A DNA stretch of 64,000 bases, taken from contig OZ037891.1 in the NCBI GenBank assembly GCA_964035575.1, positions 1-64,000 of the forward strand, written 5' to 3'. Source of the stretch: Rhynchopus sp. YZ270_cl-10 (taxonomy: Eukaryota; Euglenozoa; Diplonemea; Diplonemida; Diplonemidae). A program made the translations under genes and the position numbers. Shown in pieces: positions 17,201 through 24,593 of the stretch; the stretch's first letter is position 1; the number at the start of each line of letters is the position of its first letter. Below the pieces are notes generated by a model. The model saw only the letters and a program-made list of their open reading frames with translations, was not told the origin of the DNA and ran no database searches.

Positions 17201-20200
17201 GCGCGACATGCCCAAGTGGCCCAACAGCTCGTCGGGGATGTACGCTCCATCCGCCTGGTGGCGACGCATGTGCTGCAGCAAGCCCTTACGAGACAGGCCC
17301 CCGACCGCATCACTCGAAGACAAAATTCCCGCTCTGCATCCATCAAAGGGGCAGAACACCCGATCCGCATTGATGTGTCCCAGCTTGGTAGCCAGGGGGG
17401 CGGTGGTGGTGGTGTTGGTGGGGATGATGCCATCCAAATGCGCTGTGTCCAGCACTGCCTGCCGAGCCTCCTTCCTCATCTTCTCTGCCATCCCCTCCTT
17501 GGTCTTCCCCACCTCCGGGACAAGCTCCACTGCCTCAAAGTGAGAGTCACAGAGAGCGATGACGACCGTGGGAAGTTTCGCTTGGAAGCTCTCCGCGTAC
17601 GACTTGGCGACTCTTTTGCTACCAGGGGTGATGCGCACGAGGGGGTTCTCTTCCGACGCCTGCACCACCACGATGTTGATGCGGGATGCTGTCGCGGTGA
17701 GCTGAAGCCCCAAGTGGTTGAGGTGGGCCTCGCCGGTCACACCATTGGCAAACTCCGTCATGGCCTCCTGCGACCCCAGCACCTGCACCAGGCGGTTCGA
17801 CACCTCCACTGCTGTGTCATACAGCTGCTTGCGCATTGCCCTCACGTCCGGCTGCGTGTCGTGGTCCCAGAGGTGTAGTGCCACATAACCACAATCATTT
17901 GTGGACACGTTGGGGATGCGTTTAGCTCCAAACTTCGCCAGAGTCGCGTCCACAGACACCGCTTGCTCTGTATACGCAGGAGCGTTCACGTTTGCGCACC
18001 CACCGGTCAACGCAAACGGGGACAAGCTGATCGGGTGCTCCGGATCAGCAGGGGCAGGGCGCAGGTCCCAGGGCGTCACCGCTCGCCACAACAACGACAG
18101 CAAGACCAGTAGGGACACCACCAGCATGCCAAATGCCATCCCGATCCTACGAGTCCACCTGCGTGCTGCCACACGGCGCACCTCCAAGAGAAGAACCCAG
18201 CCAAGTGGGCGCTCGACGCCGACCAGTGCCACAAAACCCGCCAAACAACCACCTGCGGACCATGCAACCCACACCCACTCGGCTGCACACACCGACAACT
18301 GACCCACCCCCATCACACTGGCCCTCACCAAGCTGGCAGCCACTCGGATCCCTCCGGTCCATCGGCGCACTCGCTCGCTCGCCCCTTCCAGCCACCGCCA
18401 TCCTCTCCGAACGCGGCACAGTCCCCGCAGCAGACCCACCCCCAGCACCTCCGCGTCCCGAAAAAGCGCGCAACCCAAAACATGTGGCGCTGACCTCCCA
18501 AGCTCAGACCCCACAAAAACCAGAACCCAGATGGCCACACACTGCAAAGCACCTCTCAACGCATCGGCGACCCTGATCCTGCGGAAAACTGGGTGCGCTG
18601 CCGGAGAGGGCGGACGATTGCAGGGCGCCTTGCGCCGACGGAGCCTGCCCGCCTGTGACTTGGTCCAGTTCAAGGACCGGTGTCCTCGTCGCGTCCTCCT
18701 GGTCCTCCTGCCCACTAGCCACAAAATGAGATGACTGAGGGTAGGGGCGCGTCTGTCCTTCCACAGATCCAGGACCGCGAACGACACAAACACTCCCCAC
18801 TCAGGTGCCTCGACTACCCAGCAGGGGTCAGGTTGACGCAAGGAGGTGAAGACCTCCCAGAGGTTGCACCACCAGTCGAACCAAAACTCTATCTGTACAC
18901 ACCCCTTTTGCCACACCCGCATCATCACACAGCCACTCTGTCCTTCTCGCCCCTCAAGGCTGACCCCGAACACCAGCATACCTCGCTCACCACCCCCTAA
19001 GTTGTTGTTGCTGCGTCTGCTGTTGATGTTGGTGCTGCTGTTGGACCTGCTGTTGGAACTGCTGCTGCAGAAGTCTATGGAACTGCAGTTGAAACTGCTG
19101 TTGTGCCTGCTGTTGGAACTGCTGCTGGAACTGCTTTTGGAGACGCTGTTGGACCTGCTGTTGGAACCGCTGCTGCAGAAGTCTTTGGAACTGCTGTTAA
19201 AACTGCTGTTAAGCCTGCTGTTGGAACTGCTGTTGGACCTGCCGTTAGAGCTGCTGCCGCAGAAGTCCTTGGAACTGCTGATGAAACTGCTGTTGTGCCT
19301 GCTGTTGTGCCTGTTGCTTGAACTGCTTTTGGAAACGCTGTTGGAACTGCTGCTGCAGAAGTCTATGGAACTGCTGTTGAAACTGCTGTTGTGCCTGCTG
19401 TTGGAACTGCTGCTGGAACTGCTGTTGGAGACGCTGCTGGACCCGCCGTTGGAGCTGCTGCCGCAGAAGCCATTGGAACTGCTGTTGAAACCGCTGTTGT
19501 GCCTGCTGTTGGACCTGCTGTTGGAACTGCTGCTGCAGAAGTCTATGGAACTGCTGTTAAAACTGCTGTTAAGCCTGCTGTTGGAACTGCTGTTGGACCT
19601 GCCGTTAGAGCTGCTGCCGCAGAAGTCCTTGGAACTGCTGATGAAACTGCTGTTGTGCCTGCTGTTGTGCCTGTTGCTGGAACTGCTTTTGGAAACGCTG
19701 TTGGAACTGCTGCTGCAGAAGCCATTGGAACTGCTGTTTAAACTGCTGTTGTGCCTGCTGTTGGAACTGCTGCTGGAACGGCTGTTGGAAACGCTGCTGC
19801 AGAAGTCTTTGGAACTGCTGTTGAAACTGCTGCTAAGCCTGCTGTTGGACCTGCTGTTGGAGCTGCTGCTGCCGAAGTCTTTGGAACTGCAGTTGAAACT
19901 GCTGTTGTGCCTGCTGTTGGAACTGCTGCTGGAACTGCTTTTGGAGACGCTGTTGGACCTGCTGTTGGAACCGCTGCTGCAGAAGTCTTTGGAACTGCTG
20001 TTAAAACTGCTGTTAAGCCTGCTGTTGGAACTGCTGTTGGACCTGCCGTTAGAGCTGCTGCCGCAGAAGTCCTTGGAACTGCTGATGAAACTGCTGTTGT
20101 GCCTGCTGTTGTGCCTGTTGCTTGAACTGCTTTTGGAAACGCTGTTGGAACTGCTGCTGCAGAAGTCTATGGAACTGCTGTTGAAACTGCTGTTGTGCCT

Positions 20201-22366
20201 GCTGTTGGAACTGCTGCTGGAACTGCTGTTGGAGACGCTGCTGGACCCGCCGTTGGAGCTGCTGCCGCAGAAGCCATTGGAACTGCTGTTGAAACCGCTG
20301 TTGTGCCTGCTGTTGGACCTGCTGTTGGAACTGCTGCTGCAGAAGTCTATGGAACTGCTGTTAAAACTGCTGTTAAGCCTGCTGTTGGAACTGCTGTTGG
20401 ACCTGCCGTTAGAGCTGCTGCCGCAGAAGTCCTTGGAACTGCTGATGAAACTGCTGTTGTGCCTGCTGTTGTGCCTGCTGTTGTGCCTGTTGCTGGAACT
20501 GCTTTTGGAAACGCTGTTGGAACTGCTGCTGCAGAAGCCATTGGAACTGCTGTTTAAACTGCTGTTGTGCCTGCTGTTGGAACTGCTGCTGGAACGGCTG
20601 TTGGAAACGCTGCTGCAGAAGTCTTTGGAACTGCTGTTGAAACTGCTGCTAAGCCTGCTGTTGGACCTGCTGTTGGAGCTGCTGCTGCCGAAGTCTTTGG
20701 AACTGCAGTTGAAACTGCTGTTGTGCCTGCTGTTGGAACTGCTGCTGGAACTGCTTTTGGAGACGCTGTTGGACCTGCTGTTGGAACCGCTGCTGCAGAA
20801 GTCTTTGGAACTGCTGTTAAAACTGCTGTTAAGCCTGCTGTTGGAACTGCTGTTGGACCTGCCGTTAGAGCTGCTGCCGCAGAAGTCCTTGGAACTGCTG
20901 ATGAAACTGCTGTTGTGCCTGTTGCTGGAACTGCTTTTGGAAACGCTGTTGGAACTGCTGCTGCAGAAGCCATTGGAACTGCTGTTTAAACTGCTGTTGT
21001 GCCTGCTGTTGGAACTGCTGCTGGAACGGCTGTTGGAAACGCTGCTGCAGAAGTCTTTGGAACTGCTGTTGAAACTGCTGCTAAGCCTGCTGTTGGAACT
21101 GCTGTTGGACCTGCCGTTAGAGCTGCTGCCGCAGAAGTCCTTGGAACTGCTGATGAAACTGCTGTTGTGCCTGTAGCTGGAACTGCTTTTGGAAACGCTG
21201 TTGGAACTGCTGCTGCAGAAGCCATTGGAACTGCTGTTTAAACTGCTGTTGTGCCTGCTGTTGGAACTGCTGCTGGAACTGCTGTTGGAGACGCTGCTGG
21301 ACCCGCCGTTGGAGCTGCTGCCGCAGAAGCCATTGGAACTGCTGTTGAAACTGCTGTTGTGCCTGCTGTTGGACCTGCTGTTGGAGCTGCTGCTGCAGAA
21401 GTCTTTGGAACTGCAGTTGAAACTGTTGTTGTGCCTGCTGTTGGAACTGCTGCTGGAACTGCTGCTGGAACTGCTTTTGGAAACGCTCTTGCTGCTGCAG
21501 AAGCCGTTGGAACTGCTGTTTAAACTGCTGTTGTGCCTGCTGTTGGACCTGCTGTTGGAACCGCTGCTGCTGAAGCCTTTGGAACTGCTGGTGAAAAAGC
21601 TGTAGAGCCTGCTGTTGGAACTGCTGCTGTAAAGGCCTTTGGAACTGCTGCTGCACACCAGGGGTGATACTGGGACCCCACCCAGGACTCCGAAGATTTC
21701 GTTTTTGCTGCTATCACAGTTGCAGCCACTGATGTGGTTGGGCATACATTGCCTCTTTTTGGGGATATCATGGGGGGAAGGGGGGTGTGGGTTGTTATGA
21801 CAACAGTTCTTTACTTTGTTGCCTCCACACACGTTTTTGTTGCTGCTATCAAAGCTGCAGCTGCTTGGGTTGTTGGGCTCAAGAGGCCTCTTTTTGGGGT
21901 AAAAAAGGGGGGGAATGGGGCTCCTGCCACTGATGAGGAAGCTGTTGTAGCATAGGAAGCTGCCGCTCCTGATGTTGGTGCTCCTGCTACTGCTGTTGAT
22001 GCAGCTTATGTTGTTGCTGCTGTTGCTGCTGTTGCTGCTGTTGCTGCTGTTGCTGCTGTTGCTGCTGTTGCTGCTGTTGCTGCTGTTGCTGCTGTTGCTG
22101 CTGTTGCTGCTGTTGCTGCTGTTGCTGCTCTTGTTGCTACCGTTGTTGCTTCTGCTGCAGTTGCAGCTGGTGTAGCATATGCTGCTGTTGCTGCTGTTGC
22201 TGCTGCTGTTGGTGTAGCACCTGCTGCTGCTGCTGATGCAGACATGCAGCACCACCCACAACGCCCCCAAAAGGGCCTTCCTCCTCATTTTTAAAAAGGC
22301 AAAAACCAAAAAACGAAAACAAAGAAGGACAAGACACACTACGCCTTGCGCTTCGCCGGCCTGCAC
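11270..22366 (-). CDS. LINE A polyprotein: OTU-like / zinc finger / RT / endonuclease / OTU-like
   Basis: 3,698-codon frame. Residues ~40-1120 are a Ser/Asn-rich tract from triplet repeats. The well-conserved protein may begin at an internal Met (18979, MLVFG), also present in family B, leaving ~2,570 residues. Then: hydrophobic stretches (one likely membrane helix at ~1408-1428); OTU-like domain 1 with Cys in NDCGYVAL (~1491) and His in DSHFEAV (~1607); C2H2 finger (~1669-1700) and CxxC pairs (~1720-1745); RT with RPIAVGD, DYRNAFN (~2095), QQGDPLGPLLFSL and YLDD (~2183); CCHC and RLE with RHNALRD, RPGDVYL and LDITHVCP (~2503-2595); OTU-like domain 2 with GDCAFEAL (~2825), WADAIAVAGAG and GHYEPL (~2950); a CxxC RING-like finger (~2994-3037); a long coiled coil (~3093-3250); and a Gly/Arg/Lys tail that could bind RNA. 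RT copies the transcript at a nick made by RLE; the roles of the OTU domains are unknown. Confidence 0.88.
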   Translation of the reverse strand: MQAGEAQGVVCLVLLCFRFLVFAFLKMRRKALLGALWVVLHVCISSSSRCYTNSSSNSSNSSICYTSCNCSRSNNGSNKSSNSSNSSNSSNSSNSSNSSNSSNSSNSSNSSNSSNSSNNISCINSSSRSTNIRSGSFLCYNSFLISGRSPIPPLFYPKKRPLEPNNPSSCSFDSSNKNVCGGNKVKNCCHNNPHPPSPHDIPKKRQCMPNHISGCNCDSSKNEIFGVLGGVPVSPLVCSSSSKGLYSSSSNSRLYSFFTSSSKGFSSSGSNSRSNSRHNSSLNSSSNGFCSSKSVSKSSSSSSSSSSSNSRHNNSFNCSSKDFCSSSSNSRSNSRHNSSFNSSSNGFCGSSSNGGSSSVSNSSSSSSSNSRHNSSLNSSSNGFCSSSSNSVSKSSSSYRHNSSFISSSKDFCGSSSNGRSNSSSNSRLSSSFNSSSKDFCSSVSNSRSSSSSNSRHNSSLNSSSNGFCSSSSNSVSKSSSSNRHNSSFISSSKDFCGSSSNGRSNSSSNSRLNSSFNSSSKDFCSSGSNSRSNSVSKSSSSSSSNSRHNSSFNCSSKDFGSSSSNSRSNSRLSSSFNSSSKDFCSSVSNSRSSSSSNSRHNSSLNSSSNGFCSSSSNSVSKSSSSNRHNSRHNSRHNSSFISSSKDFCGSSSNGRSNSSSNSRLNSSFNSSSIDFCSSSSNSRSNSRHNSGFNSSSNGFCGSSSNGGSSSVSNSSSSSSSNSRHNSSFNSSSIDFCSSSSNSVSKSSSSNRHNSRHNSSFISSSKDFCGSSSNGRSNSSSNSRLNSSFNSSSKDFCSSGSNSRSNSVSKSSSSSSSNSRHNSSFNCSSKDFGSSSSNSRSNSRLSSSFNSSSKDFCSSVSNSRSSSSSNSRHNSSLNSSSNGFCSSSSNSVSKSSSSNRHNSRHNSSFISSSKDFCGSSSNGRSNSSSNSRLNSSFNSSSIDFCSSSSNSRSNSRHNSGFNSSSNGFCGSSSNGGSSSVSNSSSSSSSNSRHNSSFNSSSIDFCSSSSNSVSKSSSSNRHNSRHNSSFISSSKDFCGSSSNGRSNSSSNSRLNSSFNSSSKDFCSSGSNSRSNSVSKSSSSSSSNSRHNSSFNCSSIDFCSSSSNSRSNSSTNINSRRSNNNLGGGERGMLVFGVSLEGREGQSGCVMMRVWQKGCVQIEFWFDWWCNLWEVFTSLRQPDPCWVVEAPEWGVFVSFAVLDLWKDRRAPTLSHLILWLVGRRTRRTRRGHRSLNWTKSQAGRLRRRKAPCNRPPSPAAHPVFRRIRVADALRGALQCVAIWVLVFVGSELGRSAPHVLGCALFRDAEVLGVGLLRGLCRVRRGWRWLEGASERVRRWTGGIRVAASLVRASVMGVGQLSVCAAEWVWVAWSAGGCLAGFVALVGVERPLGWVLLLEVRRVAARRWTRRIGMAFGMLVVSLLVLLSLLWRAVTPWDLRPAPADPEHPISLSPFALTGGCANVNAPAYTEQAVSVDATLAKFGAKRIPNVSTNDCGYVALHLWDHDTQPDVRAMRKQLYDTAVEVSNRLVQVLGSQEAMTEFANGVTGEAHLNHLGLQLTATASRINIVVVQASEENPLVRITPGSKRVAKSYAESFQAKLPTVVIALCDSHFEAVELVPEVGKTKEGMAEKMRKEARQAVLDTAHLDGIIPTNTTTTAPLATKLGHINADRVFCPFDGCRAGILSSSDAVGGLSRKGLLQHMRRHQADGAYIPDELLGHLGMSRCANDQCDMLLPQSKEVCNTCTVHFGEEGFTAPSPSSRGMLTDQDDLPSFEVMGTTRIQLKGGCPDKHLQLYSELFLRVLMDILEYQDEVAWKRLALFFTVLHRTRTERGGKDQERRLTSTWGKDLEAWKAGQYVALWEQTVEERKPRPSGWSDEDTDEGRRKRTIAKARAGLPSQAMSCATSDGLAPQTPATLEKLQTKHPAAADSKALEQADWPQPQEVPPVTVVEVMKALRSMPKSSAAGPSNVTGAHLRTLCLQRRAKGTLAALAAVLTSLARGNAPVEVAEFFAGANLVALRKPAKGPGLEEDVRPIAVGDTLRRLVGKILSARVRVPARTLLLRGNQVGVATARGAAVATDVISQYAVRNRGKGKVILKIDYRNAFNCVDRLSMLRAVDANLPELAPWVRWCYLEPSSLYYGGDTIRSQRGAQQGDPLGPLLFSLTIHQMALELKGHPGLDGTLWYLDDGSLRGSPKAVFEAYQVLRTRSSELGLEVNANKCELISTGGVSKEDLEAVGFTLNEGGQDAMGEGGFRLLDVDGFDFLGIPIGSAAFCEEYMARKVDDSRRNLEALVDLGDSQAAFYVLRYCEGYCRMVFYMRGIPQCAEYLTAFDDLIDRCLAALLHDPDGALPELARAQAALPVALGGLGIRRTVDHRTAASLASQSGNLQLSQALDPAFTWDEERWNSAAEEYNSRVPVAFHVDRAQPKKILEQQSLSAAVIDAQADKLMQQLCMRDRARMKSLLLPLSGTYLTATPSARNQMSSADFAVVTRFRLGVAIHAEGTTCSACQGGQKRVVMDSFGDHTFGCPYAKHRVARHNALRDSVYRAAQGAGLDPALEETVRVDLESKKRPGDVYLPVGVAENGPRCLDITHVCPTLPSYRTGASKFVGWSAKNQGQVKREKHERDLNKTNTKFSPIVFEAFGGAGDEANLLIAQLGGLTTGQTSHLTGSAELRIRESIAVAYQKKVASSFLERGAMCVGIATLKREPCVEVDVAPSAEDMDRFGRRSAGAVEPLCDDANPDDDMSRPAPDRSEEQQGKRKRDVKPDHVEPPRKRTGRFDSATVIPEGPGLDVVREWEFLRECPAAQRPRATEQAAKLGASKVTWSFVAGDCAFEALLFATGRTDLSVEGLRQAAVKKVQGRADLSSAAVPNFGVWQRLMTSGDRGDERTWADAIAVAGAGEALEVSVVILNEFARPSLMVPRKRPKAVVLLLHSGDQDAADGSGSIPGHYEPLTMDPALQQHILSFEATGGKGECQSERPMAFVGAREAEASNTFLQCEQCSKLFDASDAHFCCHTCGGLACLHCAQGSKHCPLSQIGRAEYFSALSFLHSNVPAQAASAEGSGDPPPKRAPSPAVPAPEGEDVEEVDTPMAGEEGQQAEQKQQKHEKQRKQQKQQQQKADQEKKEALQRASDAWQQALEVRREHRRSWGPDLAALRGTFGDRQQELSRFLEEQNVRLDQAKAADRHRVEELTARHKRELAEDAKRMHAQYLEDCDRHPEAGESLRAEYDRQRCERHYAIAAKHESEQKATTLVLTAVNLSRQLEAERMVAYGRCFGVVCEGRLFLPCHAVRRAVGDDPEGLEPDCVGDWMALFGPQGASPCPGEFLYCWATQQPWSGNGEGDGDCPESVVARQAVRKIAGEAGYCDTWGKTSAVIVVREGRVSWGTPSRDQLEEEVGRQAEAADTEVRVKVEEMDDDEQEQEEDLDTAMEGADRSHSLSVEGIPDQKKQARVRELLRAQSEAWMWTEEERTERGGLFPCLTMGSPVPSSVTKWISLFHYRQGEKQDGRPLLSLPLSTATFTQWYEVMKVVGLHEWSVKEKCKAKSTLHALTDNRSSRGQAFAAESTRRENEARAAREGIGRQPQASSSSSSSSTSAGRGTTTSIAQPAVSTSSSSSSAGRGNATSSAQPAPSPAPKGPQRHAAQGRSNTSNVFTDSVAQATQHVLSPQEVQRGRNGRGGGQKGRQSGGRKGNKGKN
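18999..21660. repeat. Coding minisatellite of LINE A copy 1
   Basis: Tandem triplet-phased repeats built on CTGCTGTTGGAACTG and CTGCAGAAGTC(T/C) blocks, with a higher-order unit of ~804-816 bp present about twice (for example 19391 with 20195 and 19750 with 20567). All variants keep multiples of three, so several frames on both strands stay open. The tract is ~2.66 kb here, ~1.85 kb in copy 2, ~2.3 kb in copy 3 and ~1.37 kb in copy 4. Confidence 0.9.
22010..22132. repeat. Nine-base tandem repeat in the LINE A N-terminal region
   Basis: About 13 perfect TTGCTGCTG units (CAGCAGCAA on the coding strand), read as Ser/Asn-rich sequence in the long frame. In copies 2 and 4 the equivalent array is split by a 1.4-kb insert. 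Confidence 0.9.
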
Positions 22367-22477
22367 TCCTCAACCGTTGCCCAGGGACCGCCCCGTGGAG
22401 GCGTACAAGGCTCACAATAAAACAAAGGAAAGGGGGAGGGAGGGAGGGTAAAAAGAAAGGACAAGTGTGTTGTAATG

Positions 22478-22643
22478 TGTAAAAAAATGGTCCCCTGTAA
22501 AAAAATGGTCCCCTGTAAAAAAATGGTCCCCTGTAAAAAAATGGTCCCCTGTAAAAAAATGGTCCCCTGTAAAAAAATGGTCCCCTGTAAAAAAATGGTC
22601 CCCTGTAAAAAAATGGTCCCCTGTAAAAAAATGGTCCCCTGTA
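22478..22643 (-). repeat. 18-bp tandem repeats at the 5' end of LINE A copy 1
   Basis: Nine TGTAAAAAAATGGTCCCC units. The same motif in inverted orientation (three units, 22731-22786) opens copy 2. Tandem 5' repeats are often promoter monomers in LINEs; that role is inferred here. Confidence 0.85.
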
Positions 22644-22706
22644 AAGATGCGACCTTTTTCTGGTACGCCACCGCAATGCTCTCCCGGATGCGCAACTCTG
22701 CCGACC
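22644..22706 (-). other. 63-bp copy of LINE A coding sequence at the palindrome centre
   Basis: Identical to 14299-14361, the segment that encodes AELRIRESIAVAYQKKVAS downstream of the endonuclease. It sits between the two inverted 18-bp arrays, followed by 24 bp of unknown origin (22707-22730). Repeated at 55583-55645. Confidence 0.88.
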
Positions 22707-22730
22707 GTCCCTGTGCACCATATCCAAAAT

Positions 22731-22786
22731 TTACAGGGGACCATTTTTTACAGGGGACCATTTTTTACAGGGGACCATTTTTTACA
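22731..22786 (+). repeat. Inverted 18-bp repeats at the 5' end of LINE A copy 2
   Basis: Three units of the complement of the array at 22478-22643. Together they make a head-to-head, possibly bidirectional, 5' region. Confidence 0.82.
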
Positions 22787-22897
22787 CATTACAACACACT
22801 TGTCCTTTCTTTTTACCCTCCCTCCCTCCCCCTTTCCTTTGTTTTATTGTGAGCCTTGTACGCCTCCACGGGGCGGTCCCTGGGCAACGGTTGAGGA

Positions 22898-23157
22898 GTG
22901 CAGGCCGGCGAAGCGCAAGGCGTAGTGTGTCTTGTCCTTCTTTGTTTTCGTTTTTTGGTTTTTGCCTTTTTAAAAATGAGGAGGAAGGCCCTTTTGGGGG
23001 CGTTGTGGGTGGTGCTGCATGTCTGCATCAGCAGCAGCAGCAGGTGCTACACCAACAGCAGCAGCAACAGCAGCAACAGCAGCAACAGCAGCATATGCTA
23101 CACCAGCTGCAACTGCAGCAGAAGCAACAACGGTAGCAACAAGAGCAGCAACAGCAG
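22898..23157 (+). CDS. N-terminal piece of the LINE A protein, copy 2
   Basis: ATG and about 87 codons identical in start to copy 1 (MQAGEAQGVVCLVLL, hydrophobic, then Ser/Asn repeats), up to the insertion at 23157. Reading on into the insert meets a stop within a few codons. The hydrophobic start could act as a signal or membrane segment if this ATG is used. Confidence 0.6.
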
Positions 23158-24593
23158 CTCCCAGGGGATTAGGCCCCCCGACGGGTAGCTGCTAACAGGA
23201 GGCGTGCGTTCCCGAGAGGGGACCCTGGTGGGTTTGTTGCCCCGTTGACCAGCAGACGAGACAACGTCTGGCGTGTAACCTCCTAGTCGGCGCATCACCC
23301 GGGCTGCTCCACGGAGACAGTGGGTGGTGCGTGGTACGGGGACGACAGTCCTCACCTAGCATCCGGAATTCCAGGTATGTCAACACACACTAGCAAAGGA
23401 CACACAGGGGTGGCTGAGAGGTTGGTGTTTGGTAGTTGCCAATGGCGGCTTGCTGACGGGGACCTGGACCATCTCACTGGGTGACTGCTGTATCTGCATT
23501 GTGTGGTTTTTACTGCACGCTTGTGGCTGCTGTCAGGGCTATCTACGATGGGTGAGGCGCTTCTTCCGAACGTCTGCAGCGGCTGCGTTGGCCTTCGGGA
23601 CTTCACGGATGCTGTCGGTACGCTCAGGAGATGTCGTCCTCCCTGGACCTTGGCTGGGTGTCTGCAGTGACGCACCGGGTGCGTCCACTGTTTGAATCCA
23701 CAGGGGTGATCCACAGCCACAGAACTGGTCCGTCCAGGTCAGGGTGTGCCTCCCATGTAAAAGCCCCCATCAAAGACTTCTGTAGCCACTCCTGTCCGCG
23801 TTGGAGTCTGGGTGACCGTTGCAACGGCCTCTAGGGAGAGAGAGGCCGGTGTAGTCAGGGACTACCCACATGGTGAGCACACTCGACGACTGCAAGCAAC
23901 TGCACCGCTATTTGCTGCGGTGGTGCCTTTGTGAGCAGCACTCGTTCGATGTTGTGGCTCACATGTAACAGACTCCGACACTAGTGAGTGGTGACATAAC
24001 CGCGACGGTTGGGATGTGAACAGGCTAGGCTGGTGAATCTGTTAGGGAGTTGTGTCGGATGCATACTTGTGGGGAGTCACTCCCCTGCAGACAGGCGTGA
24101 CCAACTTGCCGAGCAGAGGTCAGGTCGAGTAATCGGCTGGCTAACGGTCAAAGATCGCATTGGGTCGGCAGATTCATGCGGTTCAGACCGTCGGTTCCAC
24201 CTCCGGGCGACTGGAGTGGTCAGCGCGAGCTGGCTGTGTCCCACCAGTGCGTGAAACCACAAACTGGGACGCATGGGATCGCTACAGACTGGGTCACCAG
24301 CCGGTCCTCTCAAGCAGAGGGCTCAATGTACAGTCGGGCCACAGTGAGTTACACACCCCGCGGACTTCGGAAGTTTCTGTGATACGGAAGAAGCCAACGG
24401 GTGGTAGTGAGCTGTGCTCTCGGTGGAAGGGCGTGTCTGAAAAGGACACAACCAGGAGACCGAGGGGCTGCTGGTAGGAAACACCCCAGGTATGTGTAAA
24501 AAGGGTGTAGGACGGCTAGCAGCGGAAAGGTCCTCAGCCTGACCTGCGCCTCCCCACTTCTTCTTCAGGGGAGGAGGGCAAAGGGGACAAGTG
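23158..24593. other. 1,436-bp unidentified insert in LINE A copy 2
   Basis: It starts CTCCCAGGGGATTAGG and ends GGGGACAAGTG. The flanking AACAGCAG (23150-23157 and 24594-24601) could be an 8-bp target duplication, but the target is itself a 9-bp repeat. No terminal inverted repeats, poly(A) or frame longer than ~120 codons. Two AG|GTATGT donor-like sites (about 23371 and 24491) and a CACTTCTTCTTCAG acceptor-like site (about 24568) suggest it may carry a host gene piece with introns. It is not a group I or II intron by eye. Identical copy at 56097-57532. Confidence 0.6.

Larger units (their letters stand above)
10321..22643 (-). mobile_element. LINE family A, copy 1 (RLE-type non-LTR retrotransposon, near full length)
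   Basis: Complete-looking element in the minus direction: 18-bp 5' tandem repeats (22478-22643), 5' UTR, one giant open frame (22366-11270), a ~0.95 kb 3' UTR with a likely intron, and a poly(A) tail. It has no long terminal repeats. The RT and restriction-like endonuclease place it among RLE-type LINEs; the OTU-like proteases recall cysteine-protease genes known from some of those families. It is head-to-head with copy 2 and nearly identical to it. Confidence 0.9.

Noticed and set aside
18846-21176. Long plus-strand frame (~776 codons, Leu/Glu/Lys-rich) opposite the LINE A repeat tract, and many Ala/Val/Gly-rich frames there
   Set aside because: The repeat is phased in threes and poor in stop triplets, so most frames on both strands are open by composition. 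Only the frame continuous with the RT protein is supported.
23158-24593. Group I or group II intron, or spliced-leader RNA, in the insert
   Set aside because: No recognisable catalytic core or domain V hairpin was found, and the boundaries do not fit a GT-AG intron at the insertion site.
24591-24593. Translation start at GTG just before the N-terminal repeat in LINE A copy 2
   Set aside because: The GTG belongs to the end of the insert and is an unlikely eukaryotic start; either the ATG at 22898 or the internal Met at 26886 is more credible.
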